Part shown: piece after piece, positions 13,385 to 25,194 of the stretch
How the letters are laid out: every line of letters begins with the position of its first letter
How positions within the stretch are numbered: the stretch's first letter is position 1
Origin: Leptospira sanjuanensis
GTDB lineage: Bacteria; Spirochaetota; Leptospiria; Leptospirales; Leptospiraceae
DNA length: 64,000 nucleotides
Assembly (NCBI RefSeq): GCF_022267325.1
Contig: NZ_JAIZBG010000002.1
Location: 179,501 to 243,500 of the forward strand
Direction of reading: 5' to 3'
Notes under the pieces: generated by a model
Database searches by the model: none
What the model was told of the DNA's origin: nothing
What the model saw: only the letters and a program-made list of their open reading frames with translations
Translations under genes and position numbers: made by a program

Positions 13385-13987
13385 ATGAAACAAACAGAAA
13401 AGAAACTCTATGGCGGATGGGAATCCTTAAACGCCGACGAGATCGCTTCCGGCGCCGCGATCCGTTTACGGATCAATCCGATCCCTCCGATTCTCGTGAC
13501 TTTGATCGTTTTTGCGGTGTTATACGGTTGTTTTCTTGCGGGAGAATTGTCCGCGTCGTATCTGCAAAAGTTCACGGATTTTCTCCTGATTCCCAAGGTG
13601 CTGAATCTGCCGATTCTACAGGACGAACGATTGTATCTCGCGGTCGGTTATCTGACCTTCGGTTATATCGGTCTTGCGTTTGTGATCGATTGGGTTCGTT
13701 TTATCGGCAGGACCTGTTTCACGTTCGTTTCACTCAAAGGCGAAACCTTGTTTCTCGAAACCGGAGGGCTTTTCGGTAAGAACGTATTTCAGTGGAACCT
13801 AAAACAGAACGGAATTCAGCTCGTTCATAAAACTGGATTCTTGCGGAAACTTTTGGGTTTGGAAAGAATCGTCATCGTAACGCCCGATCTTCGCTCGGAG
13901 GGAATCGCTTCTGAAAACGGATTGCATTCTCCGTTTTTTTTCCGAGGACCGAATGTCAATCTGATTTACGGTTTGTTTCAATATTAG
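13385..13987 (+). CDS. Hypothetical membrane protein
   Basis: This 200-residue protein has two transmembrane segments (about residues 35-58 and 82-105) followed by a cytoplasmic tail of about 90 residues with strand-like alternation ('TFVSLKGETLFLETGGLFGKN', 'GLERIVIVTPDL'). The tail resembles a bacterial PH-like domain, though I am not sure. It is tightly linked to the GT4 gene (3 bp) and probably cotranscribed. No catalytic motif was found. Confidence 0.7.
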   Translation: MKQTEKKLYGGWESLNADEIASGAAIRLRINPIPPILVTLIVFAVLYGCFLAGELSASYLQKFTDFLLIPKVLNLPILQDERLYLAVGYLTFGYIGLAFVIDWVRFIGRTCFTFVSLKGETLFLETGGLFGKNVFQWNLKQNGIQLVHKTGFLRKLLGLERIVIVTPDLRSEGIASENGLHSPFFFRGPNVNLIYGLFQY

Positions 13988-14323
13988 AATTTTAGAATAT
14001 TTCTGTTTGTGAAGATCCGTTTTAATTTGAAAGTTTTGAGATTGTGCGGGTTCTAAGATTTTATTTTCGGCCGTTTCGATCTTGTTGCCCGGCTTGGATT
14101 TCGTTTTACCGTTTTGTTTTTTTGGAGTTATGTTTTGAATTTCAGATTGCCCCGAATAACTCGCTTGCAGTACGTAGAGAACGTTGCTGCAAGTTTTTTC
14201 CGAACGGAAAGTTTGTCGGAACAACTGAAGAATCCGGCTTGACAAAAGAAAATCAGATCGCGGATCGCAAGTGAATTTGTTCAAAAGAGAAAAGATGCCA
14301 AACGGCAAACAAACAAAGTCCAA
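13988..14323. other. 336-bp intergenic region, probable promoter for the second half of the glycan locus
   Basis: I see no convincing gene. A consensus -35 hexamer TTGACA lies at 14239-14244, but no good -10 is found 16-18 bp downstream. No clear ribosome binding site precedes the next gene at 14324. Confidence 0.3.
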
Positions 14324-15709
<1,386 letters not shown>

Positions 15710-15782
15710 ATTGAAGTTGTAAGGATATTCTAGTTTGAAAAACTGCTCTTCAGGTCTTTAAAAACAGCCTATAAGTCGAAAC

Positions 15783-17198
<1,416 letters not shown>

Positions 17199-17212
17199 GA
17201 TTAACTTCTTTT

Positions 17213-18373
17213 ATGAAAGAATATCTTGCATTTATCAAAGATTCTAAGTTCTGGATTCCGGTTCTGATTCTTGTCTTTTTAGAAACAGGAATGCAATTCG
17301 GCTGCTATAGACCTTTCTTAAAAAAGAATTCCTACGCTGCCAACGTATCCAGAATCACGAATCACGTTTTAGAAAAACGGAATACGTTCGATCCGGATGT
17401 TCTCGTTGTCGGGACATCGGTTGCCTATCAGGGTTTGTCCATTCCGATCTTAAATAAAGAACTTGCTCCTCTTGGAAAAAAGATTCAATCCATCGCGATT
17501 CCGGGAACGGAATTGATCGTTCAGGATCTCGCCGTTCTGAAAACCCTTCCGCATTTTAAAAAAGTAAAAACCGTCGTTCACGTATTCGAGATCACAACTC
17601 CTTGGGTCGGTCAAAAAATTCTTAACTTGCATACGCTGGCGATGATCTCCGAGTTCGATCGTTCGGAAGTATATCCGAGAATTTATAGTTTCGGCTACGA
17701 CGTAAATGTGGACGATCTCGCTTATATCACTCTGAAGTCGATCGCTTACAGAAGGGACATTCAAGATCTGATTTTGAGTCCTTCCAAGAGAATCAAGGAC
17801 ATTGGCAAACGTTTCAAACTGGAGAATTCCGATCCTTGGGATTACGAGAATTCTTACAAAGAAAAGATCAGCATGTATCCGATCAAGGACGTGCCCGATT
17901 GCGTCGCAAAAACCGATCCTGCAAACGGCCAGCCGATCCCCGAAGGTTCGGATCGTTTTCACAAAAAGGCGATCTTTGATACTTGTATCATCTCGAGCAA
18001 TCCGTTGTCGAACGCGGTAGAGGACGACGTAACGAGACAATACTTCGATCGGCTTAAGATTCTGCACGACGAGATCCGTAGAATCGGCAGGGAAAACGGA
18101 CAAGACATTCGGATTATCGGAGTCGTCGCGCCGTACAGTCAATTGATCCAGCAGTGGAGACTTCCGGAACGCAACGAAGTGTGGAAGCGGGAACTTGCAA
18201 GAATCCATCCGGAAAACCCTGTGCCTTTGCTCGATTATCAGGATCTTTTGGACGGGCCGGAAAACGGGGATTATTATTACGATCTGATCCATCTGAACTC
18301 GATCGGAATGCAGAAACTTACCGACGCGTTTGTAAAAGATCTGAAAGGAATTTTGGAGAAGGATAAGAAATGA
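17213..18373 (+). CDS. DUF1574-type, SGNH-hydrolase-like membrane-anchored protein, copy 1
   Basis: ATG 17213 follows the MBOAT stop by 14 bp and gives 386 residues; upstream ATGs in the frame lie inside the MBOAT gene. One N-terminal transmembrane anchor (FWIPVLILVFLETGMQF) precedes a periplasmic domain. It has an SGNH-like block I, 'VLVVGTSVAYQGL', and a C-terminal 'DLIHLN' (DxxH). I place it in DUF1574, a family known mainly from Leptospira, with the same catalytic logic as AlgJ/AlgX/PatB. Role inferred: transfer of the acyl group exported by the adjacent MBOAT. Its stop overlaps the next start (ATGA). Confidence 0.75.
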   Translation: MKEYLAFIKDSKFWIPVLILVFLETGMQFGCYRPFLKKNSYAANVSRITNHVLEKRNTFDPDVLVVGTSVAYQGLSIPILNKELAPLGKKIQSIAIPGTELIVQDLAVLKTLPHFKKVKTVVHVFEITTPWVGQKILNLHTLAMISEFDRSEVYPRIYSFGYDVNVDDLAYITLKSIAYRRDIQDLILSPSKRIKDIGKRFKLENSDPWDYENSYKEKISMYPIKDVPDCVAKTDPANGQPIPEGSDRFHKKAIFDTCIISSNPLSNAVEDDVTRQYFDRLKILHDEIRRIGRENGQDIRIIGVVAPYSQLIQQWRLPERNEVWKRELARIHPENPVPLLDYQDLLDGPENGDYYYDLIHLNSIGMQKLTDAFVKDLKGILEKDKK

Positions 18374-19767
18374 TTTTTACATCCACTCTCTTTCTTCTTT
18401 TCTTTCTCTGTGTTTACGTTTTTTATTGGGCTTACGACGGAAGAAAATACAGAGAATGGGTGATCGTAGTCGCTTCCGTGGTTTTTTACGCGACCTGGAA
18501 CGTTCCGTTTCTGTTTCATTTATTAGCGATTCTTTATATTAACTATCTTGCAATATCCAGTTTGTTTAAGAAAAAAAATCCCGGAGTTTTAAGGGCCGTC
18601 ATTCTGCTCGATCTGATCAATTTAGGGGTTTTTAAATACTTCTACTTTTTTACGGATAACTTTTATGCTTGGACCGGTTGGGGATTTTTGGATCAAAAGA
18701 CCTTCGGGTTTCAGATCATTCTTCCCTTAGCGATCAGCTTTTATACGTTTCAGATCATCGCGTTCGTGGTCGACGTCTACCGCGGAAAGATTACAGAAAA
18801 CTGCGGTTTTTTCCGATTTACTTTGTTCATTCTATTCTTTCCCCAATTGGTCGCAGGTCCGATCATGAGGCATCAGGATTTTTTTCCGATTCTGGATAAG
18901 GTAAGAATCAAACCTTCGTACATCTACGCCGGTTTGTATCTTTTGGGACTGGGGATCGCGAAGAAGATTCTTGTTGCGGATAACATCTCCTCCTTGGTCG
19001 ATCCGGTGTTTCGCAATCCTTCCGAATACGACGGTTATTCTTTGTTTCTCGCGGTGCAGGGATTCACTTGGCAGGTTTATTGCGACTTTAGCGGTTATAC
19101 GGACATCGCGCGAGGTTGCGCGTTTCTGATGGGATTCAACATTCCGGTCAACTTTCGTGCGCCGTTTTTCAGTCAGAGCATACAAGACCTTTGGAGAAGG
19201 TGGCACGTTACGCTTGCGACTTGGCTTCGGGATTACATCTACATTCCTCTCGGAGGTTCTAGGACTTCCGAGCCTAGAATTTATCTCAATCTCATCACCA
19301 CATTCACGTTAGGCGGTTTTTGGCACGGCGCGAGTTGGACGTATGTTATTTGGGGTTTTTGGCACGGACTTTGCCTTGTGATCGATCGGTTGATGGATCG
19401 TTTGGGAATTCCGAAACTACCCGAAAAGGGATTTCTCTGGTTTGCGATTCGCGCCTCGTTCGTATATTCGATTTTCGTAATCGGTGCGATCTTTTTTCGA
19501 TCTCAGAGTTTGGCCGATAGCTGGCATATTCTTTGTCACGGCCTTGTTTGGGTTTCGGAACCTGCCAAACAGGTTTTAAAGACGAATCTCGTAGCGCCGT
19601 TTTTGATCGGCGGCTTTCTGCTTCATACTCTCGAGTATTTTGAAAAGGCTCCGCGATTCTATTTCAAACATCAGAAAATCGTAATTTCCGTTTTTCTAAT
19701 TTTGCTGGTTCTGCTGCTTTCCAATTACGCCGGAAAGGGTCAGGACTTCATCTACTTTCAATTTTAA
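18370..19767 (+). CDS. MBOAT-family O-acyltransferase (AlgI-like), copy 2
   Basis: The 465-residue second MBOAT has the same ordered motifs as copy 1: 'LPLAISFYTFQIIAFVVDVYRG', 'LFFPQLVAGPIMRHQDFF', 'WQVYCDFSGYTDIARGCAFLMG', 'LWRRWHVTLATWLRDYIYIPLGG' in part, and 'LGGFWHGASWTYVIWGFWHG' with the catalytic His. It is translationally coupled to the preceding DUF1574 gene by a 4-bp overlap and followed after 9 bp by a second DUF1574 gene. The module is a tandem duplication that has since diverged, perhaps for different acyl groups or acceptor positions. Confidence 0.93.
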   Translation: MIFTSTLFLLFFLCVYVFYWAYDGRKYREWVIVVASVVFYATWNVPFLFHLLAILYINYLAISSLFKKKNPGVLRAVILLDLINLGVFKYFYFFTDNFYAWTGWGFLDQKTFGFQIILPLAISFYTFQIIAFVVDVYRGKITENCGFFRFTLFILFFPQLVAGPIMRHQDFFPILDKVRIKPSYIYAGLYLLGLGIAKKILVADNISSLVDPVFRNPSEYDGYSLFLAVQGFTWQVYCDFSGYTDIARGCAFLMGFNIPVNFRAPFFSQSIQDLWRRWHVTLATWLRDYIYIPLGGSRTSEPRIYLNLITTFTLGGFWHGASWTYVIWGFWHGLCLVIDRLMDRLGIPKLPEKGFLWFAIRASFVYSIFVIGAIFFRSQSLADSWHILCHGLVWVSEPAKQVLKTNLVAPFLIGGFLLHTLEYFEKAPRFYFKHQKIVISVFLILLVLLLSNYAGKGQDFIYFQF

Positions 19768-19776
19768 GGAGGAATC

Positions 19777-20844
19777 ATGAACGACCGAAAACAAACCGAC
19801 TTGATTCCTTTATTCCGCAAAAAACTCCTTTGGGTTCCTCTAACATTTTTTATTTTCGCGTTTTCCTTGGATCGACTTTTGTCTTCCGAATGGATTCGCC
19901 CGTACACCGAAGCGGGGGCCGAATATTACTTTTACGAAATGAAAGACCGCGTCCTTACCGCTTTGGTAAAGGAAAAGTCGGCCGCAGCATCGGACCAAAA
20001 AACGATGCTCTTTTTCGGAACGTCCCACATGGGAGAATTCTCCCTGGATACGATCCGAAAAAAAAGAAAGGATTTGATCGTTTACAATTTTTCCGCGCCG
20101 TCGGCTCCGTTTTCGTATCACAACTACAATCTTGAAAAGATTCTTTCCGCGGGGATTAAACCCGATTACGCGATTTTGGAATTTTATCCCGATTCGATGA
20201 CGGACTTCTGCAATCGTTATCCGCTGCGTTATTCGTATGATCTTCCGTATTTTTTAAGACACGCGGACGAGTTTTCGACAAACGATTGGGATACGTTTTT
20301 GCGATCCAGGGTTTTTAGGACGACGGTGTTCCCTCCCCGTTTTAAGGAAGCGATGCAAAGAATCAAGGACCCAAGTTCCAAGGAAATGATGCTCGCGATT
20401 CGGAACGTGCTCATGACGGAATCGGATAAGTTCAACGGAGGGATTCCGAACGTTCTTCTTACGAACACTCCTCCCGAAAAACTCGAAGAGGAATCCGCGA
20501 AGTATTACAACGACATCTATCGTTATATTACGATCTCTCCGGTTCAAAAAAACTTTCTCTTTCAATTCTTGAAGACCGCGGAAAAAAACGGAATCAAGGT
20601 CGTATTGTGGTCCCCTCTTCTTTACAGCGGACTTGAAACCAGAGTGAAGTCGGCGGAATTTTATCCCGCTTGGGAGGCGATTCGCAGAGAAGTATTAGAA
20701 TTTAAGAATGTATTCCCTCTGGATATGAACGACTTCCGCGCGCAGGTTACTTGTCAGAAATACATCGATCCGCATCATTTGAGCGGGGGATGTTATCCCG
20801 AGCCGACGGAGATTTTGGTGGATCGATTGGATGCACAAAGATGA
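19777..20844 (+). CDS. DUF1574-type, SGNH-hydrolase-like membrane-anchored protein, copy 2
   Basis: This 355-residue protein has a ribosome binding site AAGGAGG 5-6 nt before ATG 19777. One N-terminal membrane segment (VPLTFFIFAFSLDRLL) precedes a periplasmic domain with 'TMLFFGTSHMGEFSLD' (block I Ser) and a C-terminal 'YIDPHHLSGGCY' carrying DxxH. It is paired with the second MBOAT in the same way as copy 1, and the same acyl-transfer role is inferred. The stop overlaps the MazG-like gene start by ATGA. Confidence 0.75.
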   Translation: MNDRKQTDLIPLFRKKLLWVPLTFFIFAFSLDRLLSSEWIRPYTEAGAEYYFYEMKDRVLTALVKEKSAAASDQKTMLFFGTSHMGEFSLDTIRKKRKDLIVYNFSAPSAPFSYHNYNLEKILSAGIKPDYAILEFYPDSMTDFCNRYPLRYSYDLPYFLRHADEFSTNDWDTFLRSRVFRTTVFPPRFKEAMQRIKDPSSKEMMLAIRNVLMTESDKFNGGIPNVLLTNTPPEKLEEESAKYYNDIYRYITISPVQKNFLFQFLKTAEKNGIKVVLWSPLLYSGLETRVKSAEFYPAWEAIRREVLEFKNVFPLDMNDFRAQVTCQKYIDPHHLSGGCYPEPTEILVDRLDAQR

Positions 20845-21185
20845 ACGAGTCCGATCTTTCCCTGAATCAGGCGCAGACAATAGTGGACGAATGGATCAAA
20901 AACTTCGGGGTTCGATATTTTTCGGAACTCACCAATCTCGCGATCCTAATGGAAGAAGTGGGAGAATTCTCCAGGCTCGTGGCAAGAACGTACGGAGATC
21001 AATCCTTTAAAAAGGGGGAAGATCCGAACGGTATCTCGAAAGAAATGGGCGACATTCTCTTCGTTTTAATCTGTCTCGCCAATCAGATGGGAATTTCCCT
21101 CGAGGACGCGTTGCGCGCCACTTTGAAAAAGAACACCGAAAGGGACAAGGATCGTCACAAGGAAAATCCCAAACTACAGTCCTGA
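20841..21185 (+). CDS. MazG-like nucleotide pyrophosphohydrolase
   Basis: The 114-residue protein has the all-alpha NTP pyrophosphatase motif: 'LMEEVGEFSRLVARTYGD' (EExxE) then 'KEMGDILFVLICLANQMGISLEDAL' (ExxD), the Mg2+-binding helix pair of MazG-type enzymes. It probably hydrolyses a (d)NTP to NMP plus pyrophosphate as house-cleaning. ATG 20841 overlaps the previous stop (ATGA), the reason for rejecting the upstream in-frame ATG. It abuts the convergent ExbD gene with no intervening base. Confidence 0.85.
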   Translation: MNESDLSLNQAQTIVDEWIKNFGVRYFSELTNLAILMEEVGEFSRLVARTYGDQSFKKGEDPNGISKEMGDILFVLICLANQMGISLEDALRATLKKNTERDKDRHKENPKLQS

Positions 21186-21599
21186 TTATTCCTTTTTGAC
21201 CGCTAAATGCAATTCTTTTAAATTAGAATTCTTTAAACTGTTTAGAACGAAAACGAATCTTCCGTAACCGACGGCCTCATCCCCGTAGATCCAAACGACT
21301 TCGTTTTGAAATTCTCCCTTGGATACGATTCGTTTCCAATCCTCTTCTTCGAGAGTTGCAACGCCGTATTTGAGTTTCCCGTCTTTTAACAAGAATACTT
21401 CTTTTTTGGTTCCGTCCGCACCCGACTTCGTTTCCGCCTTCGGAAGAGCGACCGGCAAAGAATGAACTTCCTTTTGAAAGCTCATCGCGACCATCGCAAA
21501 GATCAAAAGAATAAAAACCACGTCCAACATGCTCGTCATGTCGAGCGGAGAATCCTCTCCTTCCAGAAGGCTTCTTCGTTTTGCGTTCGGTTTTTTCAT
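21186..21599 (-). CDS. ExbD/TolR-family biopolymer transport protein
   Basis: This 137-residue protein has a single N-terminal transmembrane helix (VVFILLIFAMVAMSF) preceded by 'SPLDMTSMLDVVF', where the Asp in 'MLDVVFILLIF' is the proton-relay Asp of ExbD/TolR. A periplasmic domain follows. It pairs with the ExbB gene, which it overlaps by 4 bp. No tonB gene is adjacent, so this pair may serve another TonB or a Tol-like role. Confidence 0.9.
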   Translation of the reverse strand: MKKPNAKRRSLLEGEDSPLDMTSMLDVVFILLIFAMVAMSFQKEVHSLPVALPKAETKSGADGTKKEVFLLKDGKLKYGVATLEEEDWKRIVSKGEFQNEVVWIYGDEAVGYGRFVFVLNSLKNSNLKELHLAVKKE

Positions 21600-22129
21600 T
21601 CGCTGTTTCGAATCGAATTCGAGACGCCGTTGTCCACGGCGGATTTGAGTTCGATCTCCGTTTTATGGAGAATGGTTTTGAGATATTGAAACCCTAATAC
21701 GGAAGGAATTGCGACACAAAGTCCTTCGATCGTCGTGTTGAGCGCAAGTCGGATTCCTTCGGAAAAAATTTCAAGGCTGACGGTTCCCGCGTTTTTCATC
21801 TCTTCGAACGCGACAGAAATCCCGATCACGGTTCCGAGAAGACCGAGCATGGTCGCGATCCCCGCTAAGTTGCGGATCCATGCGATCATCGATTCTGGAA
21901 CGAAAAATTCCCGCGTAAAAAATTCGTCCGGATCTTCGAGGATCAAGTTTAAGTCCGCGTTTTGACGGTCTTTGTTTCCGTCCTGATCGTTGTCTTGTAA
22001 ACGGAATAAAAGTTTTCGTTTGAGAATGGGAAGAAAGGTTCTAACTCGAATCAATAGTCCGAGATTGATAAAGCTTACGATCAGGATGAGAATCGATACC
22101 CATCCTCCTTTTGCAAACAACGTCTCCAC
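21596..22129 (-). CDS. ExbB/TolQ/MotA-family proton channel protein
   Basis: The 177-residue protein has three membrane segments: an N-terminal helix (VSILILIVSFINLGLLI), then 'NLAGIATMLGLLGTVIGISVAFEEM' and 'IRLALNTTIEGLCVAIPSVLGFQYL', the classic ExbB/TolQ pore helices. It is the upstream gene of an exbB-exbD pair. ExbB pentamers with ExbD dimers convert the proton gradient into force on TonB. It is divergent from menG with about 237 bp between them. Confidence 0.9.
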   Translation of the reverse strand: METLFAKGGWVSILILIVSFINLGLLIRVRTFLPILKRKLLFRLQDNDQDGNKDRQNADLNLILEDPDEFFTREFFVPESMIAWIRNLAGIATMLGLLGTVIGISVAFEEMKNAGTVSLEIFSEGIRLALNTTIEGLCVAIPSVLGFQYLKTILHKTEIELKSAVDNGVSNSIRNSE

Positions 22130-22366
22130 GAATAGAACCTCCGAAGATAAGAGCAGATTATCCGTTCACGTTCGTTTGTCATTCTAATCTTGAGCGCGAC
22201 TGAAATGGGATTCGGGAATCGTTCGTTGAAACGGAGTCCGCGTAAAACAGGGATCCACGATCTATTTCAAGATTCGACCGAATCAATACAATTTACTCAA
22301 TTATTCACTATGAATAAAAAGTGTCCTTGCCAGAGCGAAACATTTTGAAATCCTTTCAAATAGCCT

Positions 22367-23107
<741 letters not shown>

Positions 23108-23127
23108 AAAGACATAAATTAGCGAAG

Positions 23128-23155
23128 AATGACTTTTTCGATCGGAAAAGTCATT
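23128..23155 (+). terminator. Perfect 10-bp inverted repeat after menG
   Basis: AATGACTTTT (23128-23137) and AAAAGTCATT (23146-23155) are separated by TCGATCGG. It lies 20 bp after the menG stop and could act as its terminator, although no T-run follows beyond the arm. It also abuts the predicted -35 of the LruC gene, so an operator role is an alternative. Confidence 0.5.
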
Positions 23156-23182
23156 GGTGAAATCGGAAAAATCCCCTATAAT
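23154..23182 (+). promoter_or_regulatory. Predicted promoter of the LruC-domain lipoprotein gene
   Basis: TTGGTG (23154-23159) and a perfect TATAAT (23177-23182) are separated by 17 bp, a sigma70-like arrangement 74 bp before the ATG. The -35 is weak (TTG only). Confidence 0.45.
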
Positions 23183-23202
23183 TTCAAACCCGAATAGTAT
23201 TT

Positions 23203-23236
<34 letters not shown>

Positions 23237-23255
23237 AAAAAAGGATATAGGGATC

Positions 23256-25151
23256 ATGAAGAAGATTCTGTTTATACTGCTCGCGGTAAGCATTGCAGTC
23301 GGTTGTAACGGCAAAAAAAAAGGCGCGCTTTGGCCGTTTTTATCTTTGCTCAATCAGGATACCAGTAGTTCTACTCCTGCAAACGGACAATCGGGCGTCG
23401 CCACCGAAACCGCGTCCGCTTCCAACGGTGGAACGGTTGTCATTGTGGACAATACCACGGGAAATAATACGGTAGTTTATCCTACCAACGCGACAAATAC
23501 TCCACCGTCCCCCGTTTCTTCGGGGAATAGTTCCGACAGCGGTTCTTCCGCATCCGGTGGTTCCTCATCCGGAACCGGCTCATCCTCCGGCGATAGCGAT
23601 GCGGTAAGCGGTGGAAGTTCCGGCAGCGGAGATTCCTCTGCTTCTTCCGGAAGCGGTTCTACTTCGGGAAGTTCGGGAGATTCCGGTACTTCCACATCAG
23701 GCGGTTCTTCTAATTCCGGTGACAACGTCGCTTCCGGCGGATCTTCTTCCAACGACGGAAGTTCTTCTTCCAATTCGGGAAGCGGCTCCAACGGTTCTTC
23801 TCAACCGGGAACCGATCCGAATGCGGGCAACGGCTCTTCTTCCGGCGGTTCCTCCGCTCCGGACGTAACCGGTGTGATTACCGTGAACGACCAAGTAGGA
23901 ACTCCTCCGTTTACATACAACACGGTCCAGACCATTCCTTTGAATCTGATCGTAACCGATAAACAATCCAAGCCAGTATCGGGCGCGACCGTAATCGTTT
24001 CCGACAACATGGGAAATATCCTGTTCCAAGGAATTTCCGACAGCGCTGGAAAAGTTTCCGGAACGATCACAGTGGAGACTTCCGTAGGTCAGATCACTCT
24101 CGAGATCACTGCAAACGGAGAATCCATTTCCAACATCATCAATCTCATCAACGTCATCGGTATCAACCGAGAGATCAAATACGAAGTTCTTCTTCCGGTT
24201 GTAAACGCACCGCCTGCCGATACGGACAAGGACGGAATTCCCGATTCTTTGGACGCGTATCCTCAAGACCCGACTCGCGCTTCCATGATCCGCACGCCTG
24301 CGGAAGGTGTGAGTACCGTTGCGTTTGAAGACTTGTATCCGAGTGCGGGAGACGCGGACTTAAACGACTACGTGATCCAAATGCACAACGAAGTAGACTT
24401 GAACGCAGCGGGCGACGTGATTCGACTCAGAGGAACGTATCAGCACGTTGCAAGAGGAGCCGGATACAAACACACGTTCTTTATCAAACTCGTCGCAGGC
24501 ACGGGCGCAAAATTTACCAGAAAAGTGGTGCGTGAAGACGGAAAAGAAGTCACCGCTTCCAGCACGAAAGCAGTATCTGCAGCGGACTTAACGGCCGGAC
24601 TTCAGATTCACGAAGAATCGAACAAGACCACTTCCAATCCGAACGTGAATCCGGGAGGCGTATTTAAACCGGGTCATATCGCAACGATTGAAATCGAATT
24701 CGATTCTCCCGTGAAAAAAACCAAGCTCGGAAACTATCCGTACGATATTTTCATCAAGGTAACAAACACAGGAAAAGAGATCCACTTTCCGGGATTGTAT
24801 AAGAATGCGGACGGAACGGACAAGTATTTGGATTCCAACCGCTTTCCTTGGGCGATCCTCGTTCCGGGAGTTTGGAAATATCCGTATGAAGGTTTGGACA
24901 TCCGCAAGGAATCCCAATCCGGTTACAAGGAATTCAACCTTTGGGTGGCTTCCAACGGAACCTCTTACAAAGAGTGGTATAAACATATCACGAACGAAGC
25001 GAAGGTATTCCCGGTTCCGGACGATTCCGGTCTGATGGGATTCCTTTTGCTGTCCGTGAAAAGGAACGCGATTTTGGTCGCGGTTCTGCTGATGGCTGCG
25101 GGCGCCACAGCGGCGTATCTTTTGAAAAGAAGAACGCTTTCCAGGGCCTGA
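23256..25151 (+). CDS. lruC: LruC-domain outer membrane lipoprotein (probable LruC)
   Basis: The 631-residue lipoprotein has the lipobox AVGC (Cys17). Residues about 85-205 are a Ser/Gly/Asp low-complexity linker. Residues about 322-341 contain a calcium-type 'DTDKDGIPDSLDAYPQDP' repeat, and after it comes the LruC/DUF4842 domain ('VAFEDLYPSAGDADLNDYVIQ', 'YKHTFFIKL', 'RFPWAILVPGVWKYPYEG'). LruC is a described outer membrane lipoprotein of pathogenic leptospires linked to recurrent uveitis. Unusually, the C-terminus carries a hydrophobic helix (NAILVAVLLMAAGATAAYLL) plus the basic tail KRRTLSRA. The assignment is by family; the symbol is less certain than the domain. Confidence 0.75.
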   Translation: MKKILFILLAVSIAVGCNGKKKGALWPFLSLLNQDTSSSTPANGQSGVATETASASNGGTVVIVDNTTGNNTVVYPTNATNTPPSPVSSGNSSDSGSSASGGSSSGTGSSSGDSDAVSGGSSGSGDSSASSGSGSTSGSSGDSGTSTSGGSSNSGDNVASGGSSSNDGSSSSNSGSGSNGSSQPGTDPNAGNGSSSGGSSAPDVTGVITVNDQVGTPPFTYNTVQTIPLNLIVTDKQSKPVSGATVIVSDNMGNILFQGISDSAGKVSGTITVETSVGQITLEITANGESISNIINLINVIGINREIKYEVLLPVVNAPPADTDKDGIPDSLDAYPQDPTRASMIRTPAEGVSTVAFEDLYPSAGDADLNDYVIQMHNEVDLNAAGDVIRLRGTYQHVARGAGYKHTFFIKLVAGTGAKFTRKVVREDGKEVTASSTKAVSAADLTAGLQIHEESNKTTSNPNVNPGGVFKPGHIATIEIEFDSPVKKTKLGNYPYDIFIKVTNTGKEIHFPGLYKNADGTDKYLDSNRFPWAILVPGVWKYPYEGLDIRKESQSGYKEFNLWVASNGTSYKEWYKHITNEAKVFPVPDDSGLMGFLLLSVKRNAILVAVLLMAAGATAAYLLKRRTLSRA

Positions 25152-25194
25152 TCGATCAAATGAAAGGGGGCATATTCCGATATTAAAGAGGAGT

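Noticed and set aside
13799..14323. A 174-codon minus-strand frame in the 336-bp gap
   Set aside because: It overlaps the end of the membrane protein gene, starts with no ribosome binding site and shows no domain; the gap is better read as a promoter region.
23508..23870. Ser/Gly-coding repeat tract in lruC as a possible CRISPR or minisatellite array
   Set aside because: The units are irregular in length and sequence and stay in frame; it is a low-complexity protein linker, not an array with spacers.
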